64,000 nucleotides of DNA from JAGTVG01 sp965365275 (GTDB lineage Bacteria > Bacteroidota > Bacteroidia > Cytophagales > Cyclobacteriaceae): contig CBDUBA010000010.1 of assembly GCA_965365275.1 (NCBI GenBank), positions 3,391 through 67,390 on the forward strand, read 5' to 3'. Shown here one piece after another: positions 1-8,933 of this stretch. Both the position numbers and the translations under genes were made by a program. Position 1 is the stretch's first letter. Each line of letters begins with the position of its first letter. Below the pieces are notes generated by a model. It searched no databases, was not told the DNA's origin, and was given only the letters and a program-made list of their open reading frames with translations.

Positions 1-112
1 TCTTAGAAATTTCCTTGTGATCCCTGTAAGTGACCTGGCCCAGGATCATATTGCTTTTCAAATGTAGAATTAAGGCAACACCTATGAAAAATAAATATAT
101 GTATTTTCTCAT
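1..112 (-). CDS. N-terminus of an exported protein, running off the left edge
   Basis: Reading leftward from an ATG at 112, an open frame continues to the window edge and gives 37 residues. It begins MRKYIYLFFIGVALILHLKS, a basic start followed by a hydrophobic run, and then has ILGQVTYRD, which looks like a signal-peptidase site before Q-V-T. The frame lies 66 bp downstream of the metalloprotease gene on the same strand, so the two could be co-transcribed. The visible part is too short to assign a family. The signal peptide is seen directly; the export prediction is inferred from it. Confidence 0.6.
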   Translation of the reverse strand, partial: MRKYIYLFFIGVALILHLKSNMILGQVTYRDHKEISK

Positions 113-178
113 CTAGCTTATAAGAAGTTGAATTTTTTAAAAAATTGGATCGTAATAGTCAATAATAATCCAATTATA

Positions 179-2635
179 TTAAAAATCACAGTTTAACAAA
201 TTATTTCCAATTGGTGATCCCATTGGAAGTGGATCCGGATTGTCTGGCTTAAAAAACCCGGGATTATCTTTAAATCTTTTGATGCTCTCCTGTGCATACA
301 AAAGATGTGCCTTTTCTGTTTCACTCTTCTCGGATCGATATTTTGACTGAATCCATTCTTCAAGTTGATAGATCGCAGCTAATGTTATAGCCCTGACCTG
401 AGTTGAAGCGGTTGAATTCTCAGCCAACTGGAACATCTGGTTTAAAAGTACCATCCTTACGGTCCTGTTGATCTCCCTGTAATATGTATTTTTATAAGTT
501 TTTTCCCATGTATTATCGATCAGTTCAGTCAATACATTATCAAAGCCCGGCAAGGTGGTCTCCCTGGATTTATATTCAACCATTCTTGATGCCCTTTGTG
601 GATTGAGCAAGAGTCTTATCGATAAACTTGCCGAGCTTCCAGCTGCAGAAAGAGGATCAAATGTCAGGCCTGTTTTGCCTCGAAAGTTTTCATTTGTTTG
701 ATTATATCCTAAAGCTTTCGGGGGTATTAACTGAAGCAGGTTTTCAGGTACTTCCAGAAATTCGGGATCAAGTGTTCGAAGAATAGCCCTTAAAGCCATT
801 TCCTGGTTTTCGGCGGGTATCATTTCTGTAATGACCTGACCGTCTCCTTTATGGGCATATGTATATAACAATCCACCCAACATTTTTGAAGCTGCCTCCA
901 GCTGATATCGATGCATCAGATAAACCGGCACTATAACGTCCTCAATTGAAGAAAATGGAAAATTCTCCGGGATGCTGTTCAATCCCATATTATTCAATGC
1001 GATTTTTCTGATTTCTATGATACGGTTTAATTCATTGGCAGCGTTTGTGCCGTTATCCCATAAATGGGCATAAGGATGGGCACTGCCTTCTGGCCGGGAA
1101 TCTTTATCGGAAATATAATACAATTCACTATCAAGGATCTCTTGAATGGTCCGGGATAAAAATTCATCTTCATTTTCGGTGGAGATTCCATAACCATACC
1201 GAATAGCCATTTTATCCCATTCCCCTATTTTGTTTTCATAGGCTTCAGAAAGGTCGATCTCTCCCTGGTCGTCCAGTTTTATCATAGGATGGGGATAATC
1301 CATCACCGATGACCTGTTCTGAACACTGGCAGCATAATTATGCGCCAATCCCAGGGTATGGCCTACTTCATGGGCCGAAAGTTGACGGATCCTTGCAAGT
1401 GCCATTTCCCTGGCTTCAGTCAGGTCAACATTACCATCATGATATGGGGATAACAATCCCTGAGCAATCAAAAAATCCTGCCTTATTCTCAGAGAGCCCA
1501 GGGAAACATGACCTTTAATTATCTCACCTGTTCTCGGATCTATTACGGAATGGCCATATGACCACCCTCTGGTAGATCTGTGAACCCATTGAATAATATT
1601 ATATCTGACATCCATAGGATCAGCATCTTCCGGCAGCATTTTGATCTGGAAAGCATTGGTATAGCCTGCCGCCTCAAATGCCTCGTTCCACCAGGAGGCA
1701 CCTTCCAGCAGTGCAGACCTTATGGGTTCCGGAGCACCGGGATCAAGATAATAAATTATCGGTTCCACAGGATCACTGATATCCTGGTCAGGATTCTTTT
1801 TCTCTAATCTATGTCGAACGATAAATTTCTGATCAATCGGTTCAGTAAATGGAACTGCATAATCGAAATATGAGATCTCAAAATAACCGCTTCTGGGATC
1901 ATATTTTCTCATTTTATAACCTGGATCCGGAAGTTTTACAAATGAATGCCTTTGGCGTACCGTAATTAATCCGGGTGTAGGCACTACCTGTCGTACATAA
2001 TACCCTTTTGCCTGCCCTTTAAATGTAAGGATCGCCTCTACAATGGTATTTTCAGGAAAGTTTTTTATCTTATCCTGATCAATAGTCGATCTGGGGATGT
2101 CAACCTTATAATTCCCCTGATCCATCCTTTCCAGGGTTCTGCTTACATTATGTGTATCGTTGAGAAAAAAAAGCGTGGCATCCACAATATAGCTGTTGAG
2201 GCGCTGATCAGCAATGTCAAAGCCCCATAGTACCGATTGGGCAAATGATTCGGTCACCGCCTTATTTTCATATTGATTTTCCGATATCGCCCTATATTTA
2301 TAATTTGGTTGAACCAACAAGATCTTGGGACCATTTTTTACGAATTTTACGACCCTGTTCTCTCCAAACTGTCCCCTGTCAAGGCCTATATCATTCGAAC
2401 CGATCCCGGCTGCCAGTGAATTGACATACAGAAATTCAATATCCAGTTTGTCTATCTCAAGCCATACTTTCCCTGTATTATTATCCCAGTACAGGTTAAA
2501 AAAACCTTCCAGCTTCTTCATGTTGTCAAGCTGTATTTTATATTGGGTTTCCTGAGGGGTAGCCGTTGGCACAGGTTGATTCGTTTTACAAGATAAAATA
2601 GCGATAAGAATTAAGAGGGTAATAAGATTCTTCAT
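179..2635 (-). CDS. Zinc-dependent metalloprotease lipoprotein (DUF5117/DUF4953 type)
   Basis: The protein is about 818 aa. An upstream ATG at 2680 is possible, but the ATG at 2635 gives a clean lipoprotein signal (MKNLITLLILIAILSC, lipid Cys16), so I chose it. The zincin motif HEVGHTLGLAH (HExxHxxGxxH) is at about residues 422-432 and is followed by SVMDYPHP, a Met-turn-like segment typical of metzincin folds. The long N-terminal half before the motif and the helical C-terminal half fit the large Bacteroidota/Proteobacteria family annotated as DUF5117/DUF4953 zinc-dependent metalloproteases. It is predicted to be a membrane-anchored envelope protease; its substrate is unknown. It is oriented away from the DUF3109 gene, and the 126 bp between them should contain both promoters. 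Confidence 0.88.
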   Translation of the reverse strand: MKNLITLLILIAILSCKTNQPVPTATPQETQYKIQLDNMKKLEGFFNLYWDNNTGKVWLEIDKLDIEFLYVNSLAAGIGSNDIGLDRGQFGENRVVKFVKNGPKILLVQPNYKYRAISENQYENKAVTESFAQSVLWGFDIADQRLNSYIVDATLFFLNDTHNVSRTLERMDQGNYKVDIPRSTIDQDKIKNFPENTIVEAILTFKGQAKGYYVRQVVPTPGLITVRQRHSFVKLPDPGYKMRKYDPRSGYFEISYFDYAVPFTEPIDQKFIVRHRLEKKNPDQDISDPVEPIIYYLDPGAPEPIRSALLEGASWWNEAFEAAGYTNAFQIKMLPEDADPMDVRYNIIQWVHRSTRGWSYGHSVIDPRTGEIIKGHVSLGSLRIRQDFLIAQGLLSPYHDGNVDLTEAREMALARIRQLSAHEVGHTLGLAHNYAASVQNRSSVMDYPHPMIKLDDQGEIDLSEAYENKIGEWDKMAIRYGYGISTENEDEFLSRTIQEILDSELYYISDKDSRPEGSAHPYAHLWDNGTNAANELNRIIEIRKIALNNMGLNSIPENFPFSSIEDVIVPVYLMHRYQLEAASKMLGGLLYTYAHKGDGQVITEMIPAENQEMALRAILRTLDPEFLEVPENLLQLIPPKALGYNQTNENFRGKTGLTFDPLSAAGSSASLSIRLLLNPQRASRMVEYKSRETTLPGFDNVLTELIDNTWEKTYKNTYYREINRTVRMVLLNQMFQLAENSTASTQVRAITLAAIYQLEEWIQSKYRSEKSETEKAHLLYAQESIKRFKDNPGFFKPDNPDPLPMGSPIGNNLLNCDF

Positions 2636-2761
2636 AATGCACATTTTTCTGGAATATGCAATAATAATCATGAAATTCAATTCGTCTTTTCTTTTTCGAA
2701 GTTTTTAAATTAATTCCTGGCACAATGCCATGCATTTTTGATTTTTGGCCATTTTTGTAAT

Positions 2762-3340
2762 ATGATAAAGATTGGAGACACACTCATATCCGATGATGTT
2801 TTAACGGAATTTTTTGTATGCGATATCGAGAAATGTAAGGGAGCATGTTGTGTTGAGGGGGATCTTGGAGCGCCATTGGATGAAGATGAACTGGAAGAGC
2901 TTAAAAAGAATTTCAGCGGGATTGCTCCGTATCTGACTCAAGAAGGACGGCGTGAGATCGAAAAACAGGGATTGTATGTGTATGATTTTGAGGGGGATTA
3001 TTCAACTCCGACAATTAAAGGTAAAGAGTGTGCCTATGCGATATATGATGAAAAGGGGAGCCTTAAATGTGGGATAGAACTTGCCTATGAAAATGGGAAA
3101 TCTGATTTCAGCAAACCCATATCCTGTCATCTTTATCCGGTCCGGATCAGTAAAAATATTACGAATATAGCCGTAAACTATGATCAGTGGTATATATGCA
3201 ATCCGGCCTGTATTCTTGGTCGTGAACTGAGGATCCCTGTTTACAAATTTCTGAAAGAGGCACTGATCAGAAAATTCGGCAGAGCCTGGTATGATCAGCT
3301 GGATGCTTACGCAGAAGAGATCAAAAAACGAACTAAATAA
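2762..3340 (+). CDS. DUF3109 family cysteine-rich protein
   Basis: The protein is 192 aa and cytoplasmic, with no signal peptide. An in-frame TTG at 2738 exists, but the ATG at 2762 (MIKIGDTLISDD) is the natural start. Cysteines are clustered: C20, C25, C29 and C30 in CDIEKCKGACC, then ECAYAIYDEKGSLKC, SCHLYPVR and ICNPACILG. This matches DUF3109, related to the YkgJ-type metal (Zn or Fe-S)-chelating proteins. The family's biochemical role is not established. The gene stands alone, divergent from the metalloprotease and convergent with accC. Confidence 0.85.
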   Translation: MIKIGDTLISDDVLTEFFVCDIEKCKGACCVEGDLGAPLDEDELEELKKNFSGIAPYLTQEGRREIEKQGLYVYDFEGDYSTPTIKGKECAYAIYDEKGSLKCGIELAYENGKSDFSKPISCHLYPVRISKNITNIAVNYDQWYICNPACILGRELRIPVYKFLKEALIRKFGRAWYDQLDAYAEEIKKRTK

Positions 3341-3408
3341 TAAGACTTTTGAAAATCAGAATAGCCAGAGAATTTTTCTTCCCAAATGGTTATTTAAGCG
3401 AATTGAAT

Positions 3409-4752
3409 CTACAGGCCTTTGAAATCAAAACTATCAAGGAAAGCAGTCGTGAATTTTCCTGATTTGAACGTTTCATCATCCATTAATCTTAAATGAAAAG
3501 GGATAGTGGATTTTATCCCTTCTATAACGAATTCTTCCAACGCTCTTTTCATTCTCATGATAACCCTTTCCCTTGTAGTGGCTGTTACGATCAATTTAGC
3601 GATCATAGAGTCATAATTAGGCGGTATGGTATAACCTGTATAAACATGGCTATCCACCCTGACACCTCTGCCTCCCGGGAAATGACAGGTGGTGATCTTC
3701 CCGGGACTTGGTCTGAAGTCATTTCCAGGATCCTCAGCATTGATACGGCATTCCATGGCATACCTTTTCGGGAATCTGTTTTCTCCATGTATTGGTAAAC
3801 CTGCTGCCACTGTTATTTGGTCAGCCATGATGTCCGAATCCGTAACCTGTTCAGTAATCGGATGTTCTACCTGGATCCTGGTATTCATTTCCATGAAATA
3901 GAAATTTCCATGTTTATCGACAAGAAATTCGATGGTTCCGGCTCCTTCATAACCAATGGCCGATGCACCTTTTATTGCCGCATCACCCATTTTTTCCCGA
4001 AGTTCATCATTAACAATAGGGGAGGGTGTTTCTTCGACCAGTTTCTGATGCCTTCGCTGTATTGAACAATCCCTTTCGGATAAATGACAAACTGTGCCCT
4101 CGCTGTCCCCAATAACCTGGATCTCAACATGCCGAGGTTCTTCGATGAACTTTTCTAGATAGAGGCCGTCATTGCCAAATGCATTCTTGGATTCGAGTTT
4201 GGCTCCATTCCAGGCCTTTTCGAATTCATCCGGATCGTTGACGATGCGCATTCCTTTTCCTCCACCTCCGGCAGTGGCTTTTAGCATAACCGGATAGCCT
4301 ATTTCCTTTGCAATTTCTCTTGCCTCTTCAATATCGTTAAGAAGTCCTTCAGAACCTGGTATTGTGGGTACACCTGCTTTCTTCATTGTTTCCTTTGCAG
4401 TAGCCTTATCACCCATCCTGTTGATCATGTCAGGAGATGCTCCGATAAACTTAATATTGTACTCCTGGCAGATCCGTGAAAATTCTGCATTTTCCGCCAT
4501 AAATCCATATCCTGGATGAATAGCATCCGCATTGGTAATTTCAGCTGCTGCAATGATGTTTGGAATACTCAGGTAAGATAAATTGCTGGGAGGAGGTCCT
4601 ATGCAAACTGCTTCATCAGCAAACCTTAGATGTAGACTTTCGGCATCAACAGTTGAGTATACCGCTACTGTTTTAATACCCATCTCCCGGCAGGTCCTTA
4701 TGATCCTGAGGGCAATTTCTCCTCTGTTGGCTATTAGAATTTTCTTAAACAC
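3409..4752 (-). CDS. accC: Biotin carboxylase subunit of acetyl-CoA carboxylase
   Basis: The protein is 447 aa, the usual AccC length, and starts at GTG (4752) with KKILIANRGEIALRIIRTC. The order is the N-terminal preATP-grasp domain (1-115), the ATP-grasp domain with the glycine-rich loop GGGGKGMR at 162-169 and the metal-binding MEMNTRIQVEHP segment, then the C-terminal carboxylase domain. It carboxylates the biotin carried by AccB using ATP and bicarbonate, the first half-reaction of malonyl-CoA synthesis. It is the last gene of the leftward efp-accB-accC group, 30 bp after accB. The carboxyltransferase subunits are not in this window. Confidence 0.97.
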   Translation of the reverse strand: MFKKILIANRGEIALRIIRTCREMGIKTVAVYSTVDAESLHLRFADEAVCIGPPPSNLSYLSIPNIIAAAEITNADAIHPGYGFMAENAEFSRICQEYNIKFIGASPDMINRMGDKATAKETMKKAGVPTIPGSEGLLNDIEEAREIAKEIGYPVMLKATAGGGGKGMRIVNDPDEFEKAWNGAKLESKNAFGNDGLYLEKFIEEPRHVEIQVIGDSEGTVCHLSERDCSIQRRHQKLVEETPSPIVNDELREKMGDAAIKGASAIGYEGAGTIEFLVDKHGNFYFMEMNTRIQVEHPITEQVTDSDIMADQITVAAGLPIHGENRFPKRYAMECRINAEDPGNDFRPSPGKITTCHFPGGRGVRVDSHVYTGYTIPPNYDSMIAKLIVTATTRERVIMRMKRALEEFVIEGIKSTIPFHLRLMDDETFKSGKFTTAFLDSFDFKGL

Positions 4753-4782
4753 AGTTTTTTATTTAACCTTAAGCTTAACAAA

Positions 4783-5268
4783 TTATGAAGGATCAACCAG
4801 GAATAGAGGTTGATCGAATTCAACAGGTGTGGCATTATCTACCAGTATTTCAACAATAGTGCCCGAGATCTCAGCTTCTATTTCATTGAAAAGCTTCATG
4901 GCTTCAATAATGCAAACCGTTTGACCAGGTTTAATCTTGTCGCCCGGCTCCACAAATGGAGGGGACTCCGGATTGGCGGCCGTATAAAAAGTTCCTATCA
5001 TGGGTGATTTGATCTCCTTAAGATTACTTGCCGGTTTGGCCTTTTCTTCTGCAGCATCTGTCTTTATTTCAACAGTTTCTGAAACAGTGGTCGCAACAGG
5101 TGCATTTGCCGGAGCGGTTGATGGTGTAACCATTAGTTCACCGCTGTTAACGCTAATATCAGGACTCTTTTTTACAGATATCTTGAAATCAGTAGTCTCA
5201 ATATTTACCTCATTTAATTCAGATTGTGAAATAAAATCAATAAGGTCTCTGATCTCTTTTATTTTCAT
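4783..5268 (-). CDS. accB: Biotin carboxyl carrier protein of acetyl-CoA carboxylase
   Basis: The protein is 161 aa. An N-terminal helical region (MKIKEIRDLIDFISQSELN) is followed by an Ala/Pro/Thr-rich linker (about 45-85) and a C-terminal biotinyl domain with the canonical EAMKLFNEI motif; the biotinylated lysine is K125, 36 residues from the C-terminus. It carries carboxybiotin between AccC and the carboxyltransferase. It sits 140 bp downstream of efp and 30 bp upstream of accC on the same strand. Confidence 0.96.
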   Translation of the reverse strand: MKIKEIRDLIDFISQSELNEVNIETTDFKISVKKSPDISVNSGELMVTPSTAPANAPVATTVSETVEIKTDAAEEKAKPASNLKEIKSPMIGTFYTAANPESPPFVEPGDKIKPGQTVCIIEAMKLFNEIEAEISGTIVEILVDNATPVEFDQPLFLVDPS

Positions 5269-5408
5269 CTTAAATCATTTAAAATTACAACCCAATGCCC
5301 TGCACCCCCTAATCGGGTAATAAAGGCAATCTGGTGGATTCTTAATAATTACTTTTATCAGGATCTTCAGAATATTGGCTAATCATTATAAATCGTATCC
5401 TGTTATAT

Positions 5409-5972
5409 CTATTTAACTCGTTCAGAATATGTTCGTGTTCTTGTATCAACCTTTATTTTCTCATTCTCATTAATAAAAAGAGGTACCTGTATTATAGCCC
5501 CGGTTTCCATAGTGGCTGGCTTGGTAGCATTGGTTGCAGTATCTCCTTTTACACCAGGTTCCGTATAGGTTATTGTTAATTCTACGAAAGGTGGCATGTC
5601 ACAACTTAATGGCGTCTCGGTTTCGGCATGGTATAAGATCTCAACTTCCTGGCCATCCTTCAGAAGATCAGCATTTTCGATGAAATCTTCCTGGAGGGAA
5701 ACCTGCTCAAAAGAATTGCTATCCATAAAATGGTACCCCATATCATCTTTGTATAAAAATTGATGGGCTCTTCTTTCGACACGGGCTGTAGTCACTTTAA
5801 CACCTGAATTAAAAGTGTTTTCTACCACCTTTCCGGATTTCAAATTCTTAAGTTTGGTTCTAACAAATGCAGCACCTTTACCTGGTTTTACATGTTGAAA
5901 TTCTACGATGGTATACAGGTTGTTATTATATTCGATGCACAATCCATTACGGAAATCAGCAGTTGTTGCCAT
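5409..5972 (-). CDS. efp: Translation elongation factor P
   Basis: The protein is 187 aa, the standard EF-P length with a KOW-like N-terminal domain and two OB-like domains. The loop VKPGKGAAFVR (about 28-38) holds K32, the position modified in lysine-type EF-Ps, and the C-terminal signature around GDTATNATKPATMETGA is present. EF-P relieves ribosome stalling at polyproline. It begins the efp-accB-accC group. A TATATTTG -7 element lies about 20 bp upstream of the ATG, after the rpmF terminator, suggesting independent transcription from the rpmF operon. Confidence 0.97.
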   Translation of the reverse strand: MATTADFRNGLCIEYNNNLYTIVEFQHVKPGKGAAFVRTKLKNLKSGKVVENTFNSGVKVTTARVERRAHQFLYKDDMGYHFMDSNSFEQVSLQEDFIENADLLKDGQEVEILYHAETETPLSCDMPPFVELTITYTEPGVKGDTATNATKPATMETGAIIQVPLFINENEKIKVDTRTRTYSERVK

Positions 5973-5993
5973 TCTTTCAAAAATTTAACTTCC

Positions 5994-6001
5994 CAAATAT
6001 A
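5994..6001 (-). promoter_or_regulatory. Candidate -7 element of the efp promoter
   Basis: On the minus strand this reads TATATTTG, a perfect match to the Bacteroidota primary sigma -7 consensus TAnnTTTG. It is 21 bp upstream of the efp ATG and downstream of the rpmF terminator. No clear TTTG -33 element is seen at the expected distance. Confidence 0.5.
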
Positions 6002-6040
6002 AGATTTTAATAATTAATAAATAAAATATCTTCTTAATAG

Positions 6041-6068
6041 AAAAATTCCAGAGATTTTATTCCTCTGG
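6041..6068 (-). terminator. Second hairpin plus T-run between rpmF and efp
   Basis: The arms CCAGAG (6048-6053) and CTCTGG (6063-6068) enclose a 9-nt loop. On the minus strand the stem is followed by AATTTTT. It is weaker than the upstream rpmF terminator and may act as a backup terminator in front of the efp promoter. Confidence 0.4.
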
Positions 6069-6097
6069 TTTATTTAGTTTTACTAATGAATGGGATC

Positions 6098-6114
6098 TAC
6101 AGAGTTACTCTGTA
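6098..6114. repeat. 17-bp perfect palindrome in the rpmF-efp spacer
   Basis: TACAGAGT at 6098-6105 and ACTCTGTA at 6107-6114 are exact reverse complements around one central T. It lies between two terminator-like hairpins. It could be a protein-binding dyad or simply an RNA hairpin; nothing here decides. Confidence 0.45.
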
Positions 6115-6116
6115 CA

Positions 6117-6145
6117 ATTAAAAAATCCCGCCTATGGGCGGGATG
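6117..6145 (-). terminator. Rho-independent terminator of the yceD-rpmF unit
   Basis: The stem arms ATCCCGCC (6125-6132) and GGCGGGAT (6137-6144) have a 4-nt loop. On the minus strand the stem is followed by a run of T (complement of the A-run at 6119-6124). It begins 8 bp after the rpmF stop, so transcripts of yceD-rpmF should end before efp. Confidence 0.85.
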
Positions 6146-6152
6146 CAGAGAA

Positions 6153-6341
6153 TTATTCTTCCTCTTTATCCAATACTACTTTGCCTTTGTAATATAATTT
6201 GCCTTCTGACCAATGTGCTCTATGATAAAGATGCGGCTCATCAGTTGTCGGGCATATTGCAATGGTTTTTTCAGTTAATTTCTTGTGCGTTCTACGCTTA
6301 TCCCTTCTTGATTTCGAAATTTTTCGTTTTGGATGCGCCAT
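6153..6341 (-). CDS. rpmF: 50S ribosomal protein L32
   Basis: The protein is 62 aa and starts MAHPKRKISKSRRDKRRTHK, the diagnostic basic N-terminus of bL32. It continues with a short ICPTTDEPHLYHRAHW segment where zinc-binding variants carry Cys pairs; only one Cys is present, so this is probably the zinc-independent form. It is 12 bp downstream of the DUF177/YceD gene, the usual pairing, and is followed by a strong terminator. Confidence 0.96.
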   Translation of the reverse strand: MAHPKRKISKSRRDKRRTHKKLTEKTIAICPTTDEPHLYHRAHWSEGKLYYKGKVVLDKEEE

Positions 6342-6353
6342 TTTTTTATTTAT

Positions 6354-6878
6354 TTAATTATTCCTTAGTTTTTTTAATGCTTCCCACCGGGGATCTATTT
6401 CTTTTTCCTGTTTTTCAAGATCCACGTCATTCGAGGAAAAATACAGTTCTTCATCTGTTTGTTCCTCATTTTGATACCTCGGATGAAGTTTTTTCATTGG
6501 GATCGCCACCGATATGAATTCAAAGAAGAAATGGGATAAATCAATCGATTGCCTGTCCTGGGCTATCATTTCTACCTCATCATCTATTTCCCTGTCTTCA
6601 TCACCAAACTTAAATATCATCCTTCTGTTTATATCAACCGGATAATCAAATTTATCGAGTGAACGATCACATTCAAGTTCAACAAATCCCCTTATACTAA
6701 AGTTGGCTTCAATAAAGCCATCTGTTTTTCGAAGTACCACTAAACAATCAAAAGAACATTTTTCTATCTCACTTTCTTTAAAGTGCTGAAAAAAAGAAGG
6801 CTCTATCTTATACTCAAATTGATATTCCTGATTCTTTAAACTGACAATATCAATACAGTATTTTGTAAGACCGCTCAT
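6354..6878 (-). CDS. yceD: YceD/DUF177 family protein
   Basis: The protein is 174 aa. Features of the family are the conserved CDRSLDKFDYP segment in the middle (Cys followed by Asp/Arg) and the C-terminal signature DPRWEALKKLRNN. YceD proteins are nearly always encoded directly before rpmF, as here, and have been linked to 23S rRNA biogenesis. A TATTTTTG -7-like element on the minus strand at 6902-6909 may drive the yceD-rpmF pair. Confidence 0.9.
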   Translation of the reverse strand: MSGLTKYCIDIVSLKNQEYQFEYKIEPSFFQHFKESEIEKCSFDCLVVLRKTDGFIEANFSIRGFVELECDRSLDKFDYPVDINRRMIFKFGDEDREIDDEVEMIAQDRQSIDLSHFFFEFISVAIPMKKLHPRYQNEEQTDEELYFSSNDVDLEKQEKEIDPRWEALKKLRNN

Positions 6879-6978
6879 TTTTCCAAATAGAAATTGGCTT
6901 GCAAAAATAAGAATATTATTATTTAAAAAGAATTGAACCTGAAATTTTCTGGTAAAAATTCATGGCCAAAATGTAAGT

Positions 6979-8022
6979 TTATTCTTCATGAGTTGCTTCG
7001 GTCACAGGTTGCCTTACATTAAAAATATCTTTGGCCAGATAAATGGCCGATCTCATGGAGATCTCGCTTGCAAGATTCTTGCCGGCAAGATTATACGCGG
7101 TACCGTGGTCAGGTGAGGTACGTATTACCTCAAGCCCGGCGGTATAATTCACCCCAATCTCAAAGGATAATGTTTTAAAAGCAATAAGCCCCTGGTCATG
7201 ATACATCGCCAGTATACCGTCAAAGTTTTTATATTGAGCAACTCCAAAAAAACCATCTGAAGGGTAAGGCCCATATGTTAGATGGCCTTTGTTCTTGAAT
7301 TCTTCTATAACAGGTTTTATAATTTCCTGATCTTCTTTTCCCAGTAATCCATCGTCACCTGCATGGGGATTTAATCCCAGAACAGCAACCTTTGGTTTTG
7401 TGATGCCAAAATCATTCTTAAGAGAATCAATAAGTATCTTTAATTTAGCAGATAAGTTTTTGGCAGTTATCTGAGAGGGGACATCTTTTATCGGGATATG
7501 GGTTGTAACAAGACCCACCCTAAGGTTTTCTCCAACCATCATCATCAGACTATCTTTTTTACCACTTTCTTTTGTGATGAACTCAGTTTGTCCGGGGAAG
7601 TTGAATTGATCGCTCTGAATATTATTTTTGTTGATAGGGCCGGTGACCATGGCGTCTATTTTCCCTTCCTTCAAATCCTTAACAGCACGTTCTAGAGCTT
7701 TAAATGCATAACTTCCTCCCTCCTTGGTAGATGTGCCGACATCGATCTCTGCCATTTCATTCCAGCAATTGACAACATTGATCTTTTTATGATTAAAATA
7801 ATTATCCCTCACCTGAGAATAATTGAAATCCTCAATACCAAGATTTTTTCGGTAATAGGATAATATCTTGGTCGAGCCATAAATAACTGGTGTCACTATA
7901 TTAGTTATACGGGAATCTAACAAGGACTTAATGATGACCTCAGGACCAATTCCGTTTATATCACCTAAAGTAATCCCTATTACGGGTTTATTACTTGATT
8001 TACCTTTTGTGCTTTTTTCCAT
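6979..8022 (-). CDS. pdxA: 4-hydroxythreonine-4-phosphate dehydrogenase
   Basis: The protein is 347 aa. Motifs of PdxA are the N-terminal GITLGDINGIGPEVI, the divalent-metal ligands in THIPIKDV, GLNPHAGDDGLLG and AMYHDQGLIAFKTL, and SPDHGTAYNLAG near the C-terminus. It oxidises 4-phosphohydroxy-L-threonine in the DXP-independent branch of pyridoxal-phosphate synthesis. It lies 100 bp upstream of yceD on the same strand and is divergent from rsmA. The ATG at 8022 is preceded by a good -33/-7 pair. Confidence 0.96.
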   Translation of the reverse strand: MEKSTKGKSSNKPVIGITLGDINGIGPEVIIKSLLDSRITNIVTPVIYGSTKILSYYRKNLGIEDFNYSQVRDNYFNHKKINVVNCWNEMAEIDVGTSTKEGGSYAFKALERAVKDLKEGKIDAMVTGPINKNNIQSDQFNFPGQTEFITKESGKKDSLMMMVGENLRVGLVTTHIPIKDVPSQITAKNLSAKLKILIDSLKNDFGITKPKVAVLGLNPHAGDDGLLGKEDQEIIKPVIEEFKNKGHLTYGPYPSDGFFGVAQYKNFDGILAMYHDQGLIAFKTLSFEIGVNYTAGLEVIRTSPDHGTAYNLAGKNLASEISMRSAIYLAKDIFNVRQPVTEATHEE

Positions 8023-8056
8023 TCGGCTAAATTGAAAAGTAACTTTTCATTTTGCT

Positions 8057-8087
8057 CAAATCTAGTTACCTTTTTAGCCTTAAACAA
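8057..8087 (-). promoter_or_regulatory. pdxA promoter
   Basis: On the minus strand the sequence has TTG (8085-8087), a 20-nt spacer and TAGATTTG (8057-8064), matching TTTG-N19-22-TAnnTTTG well. It lies 35 bp upstream of the pdxA ATG in the divergent pdxA/rsmA spacer. Confidence 0.6.
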
Positions 8088-8153
8088 GAAAATAAATATT
8101 GGAATTAATAAAATGTTCAAACAGTTTTTTTGCTTTGGCATTTGTATATCAGG

Positions 8154-8933
8154 ATGAAGGTTTCGCCAAAAAAATATCTGGGGCAGCACTTTCTAGTCGA
8201 TGAAAACATTGCTTACAGGATAGTGGATGCATTTTCTCCTGTAAAGGGCGAAAAGGTACTTGAAATTGGTCCGGGAACTGGTGTTTTAACCAGGACCCTG
8301 TTGGATAGATACGGGGACAACCTGTTCATGATAGATATAGACAAGGAGTCCACGGCCTTTCTTAGGAAGAAATTCCCGAAGTACAGCCATAATATTTTGC
8401 AGGGTGATTTTTTATCAATGAACCTGGAAAAATTGCATAAGGGACCAATTAGTATTATTGGTAATTTTCCTTATAATATTTCTTCCCAGATCTTTTTCAA
8501 GATCCTTGAGAACAGGGATGCCGTCCCATATATTGTAGGAATGGTTCAGAAGGAAGTAGGTGAGCGGATATCGGCAGGTCCCGGTAGCAAAACATATGGA
8601 ATACTTTCAGTCCTTCTTTCTGCCTTTTATGATATCGAATACCTTTTTACGGTTGAACCAGAGGTATTTGATCCGCCCCCAAAAGTTAGATCATCTGTTC
8701 TCCGATTAACCCGAAATAAAACCATTCAATTACCTTGTGATGAGCCCTTTTTTACTAGAATTGTAAAACTTGGATTTCAAAACCGTCGAAAGACGTTGCG
8801 TAACGCTTTAAAATCTCTAAATTTGCCAGAAGAAATTCATAAGCTTGATATTTTAGGAAAAAGAGCTGAGCAACTTTCGGTAGAAGATTTTACAGAACTT
8901 ACAGAAAAAATAGAATCGGTTTGGAAGAATTGA
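8154..8933 (+). CDS. rsmA: 16S rRNA (adenine(1518)-N(6)/adenine(1519)-N(6))-dimethyltransferase
   Basis: The protein is 259 aa. An in-frame TTG at 8130 is possible, but the ATG at 8154 (MKVSPKKYLGQHFLVDENI) gives the canonical KsgA start with its GQ-F motif. SAM motif I is VLEIGPGTGVLT and the catalytic motif is GNFPYN; the small C-terminal helical domain includes QNRRKTLRNALKS. It dimethylates two adjacent adenosines near the 3' end of 16S rRNA. It heads a rightward operon with mgtE overlapping its last 13 bases. Confidence 0.96.
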   Translation: MKVSPKKYLGQHFLVDENIAYRIVDAFSPVKGEKVLEIGPGTGVLTRTLLDRYGDNLFMIDIDKESTAFLRKKFPKYSHNILQGDFLSMNLEKLHKGPISIIGNFPYNISSQIFFKILENRDAVPYIVGMVQKEVGERISAGPGSKTYGILSVLLSAFYDIEYLFTVEPEVFDPPPKVRSSVLRLTRNKTIQLPCDEPFFTRIVKLGFQNRRKTLRNALKSLNLPEEIHKLDILGKRAEQLSVEDFTELTEKIESVWKN

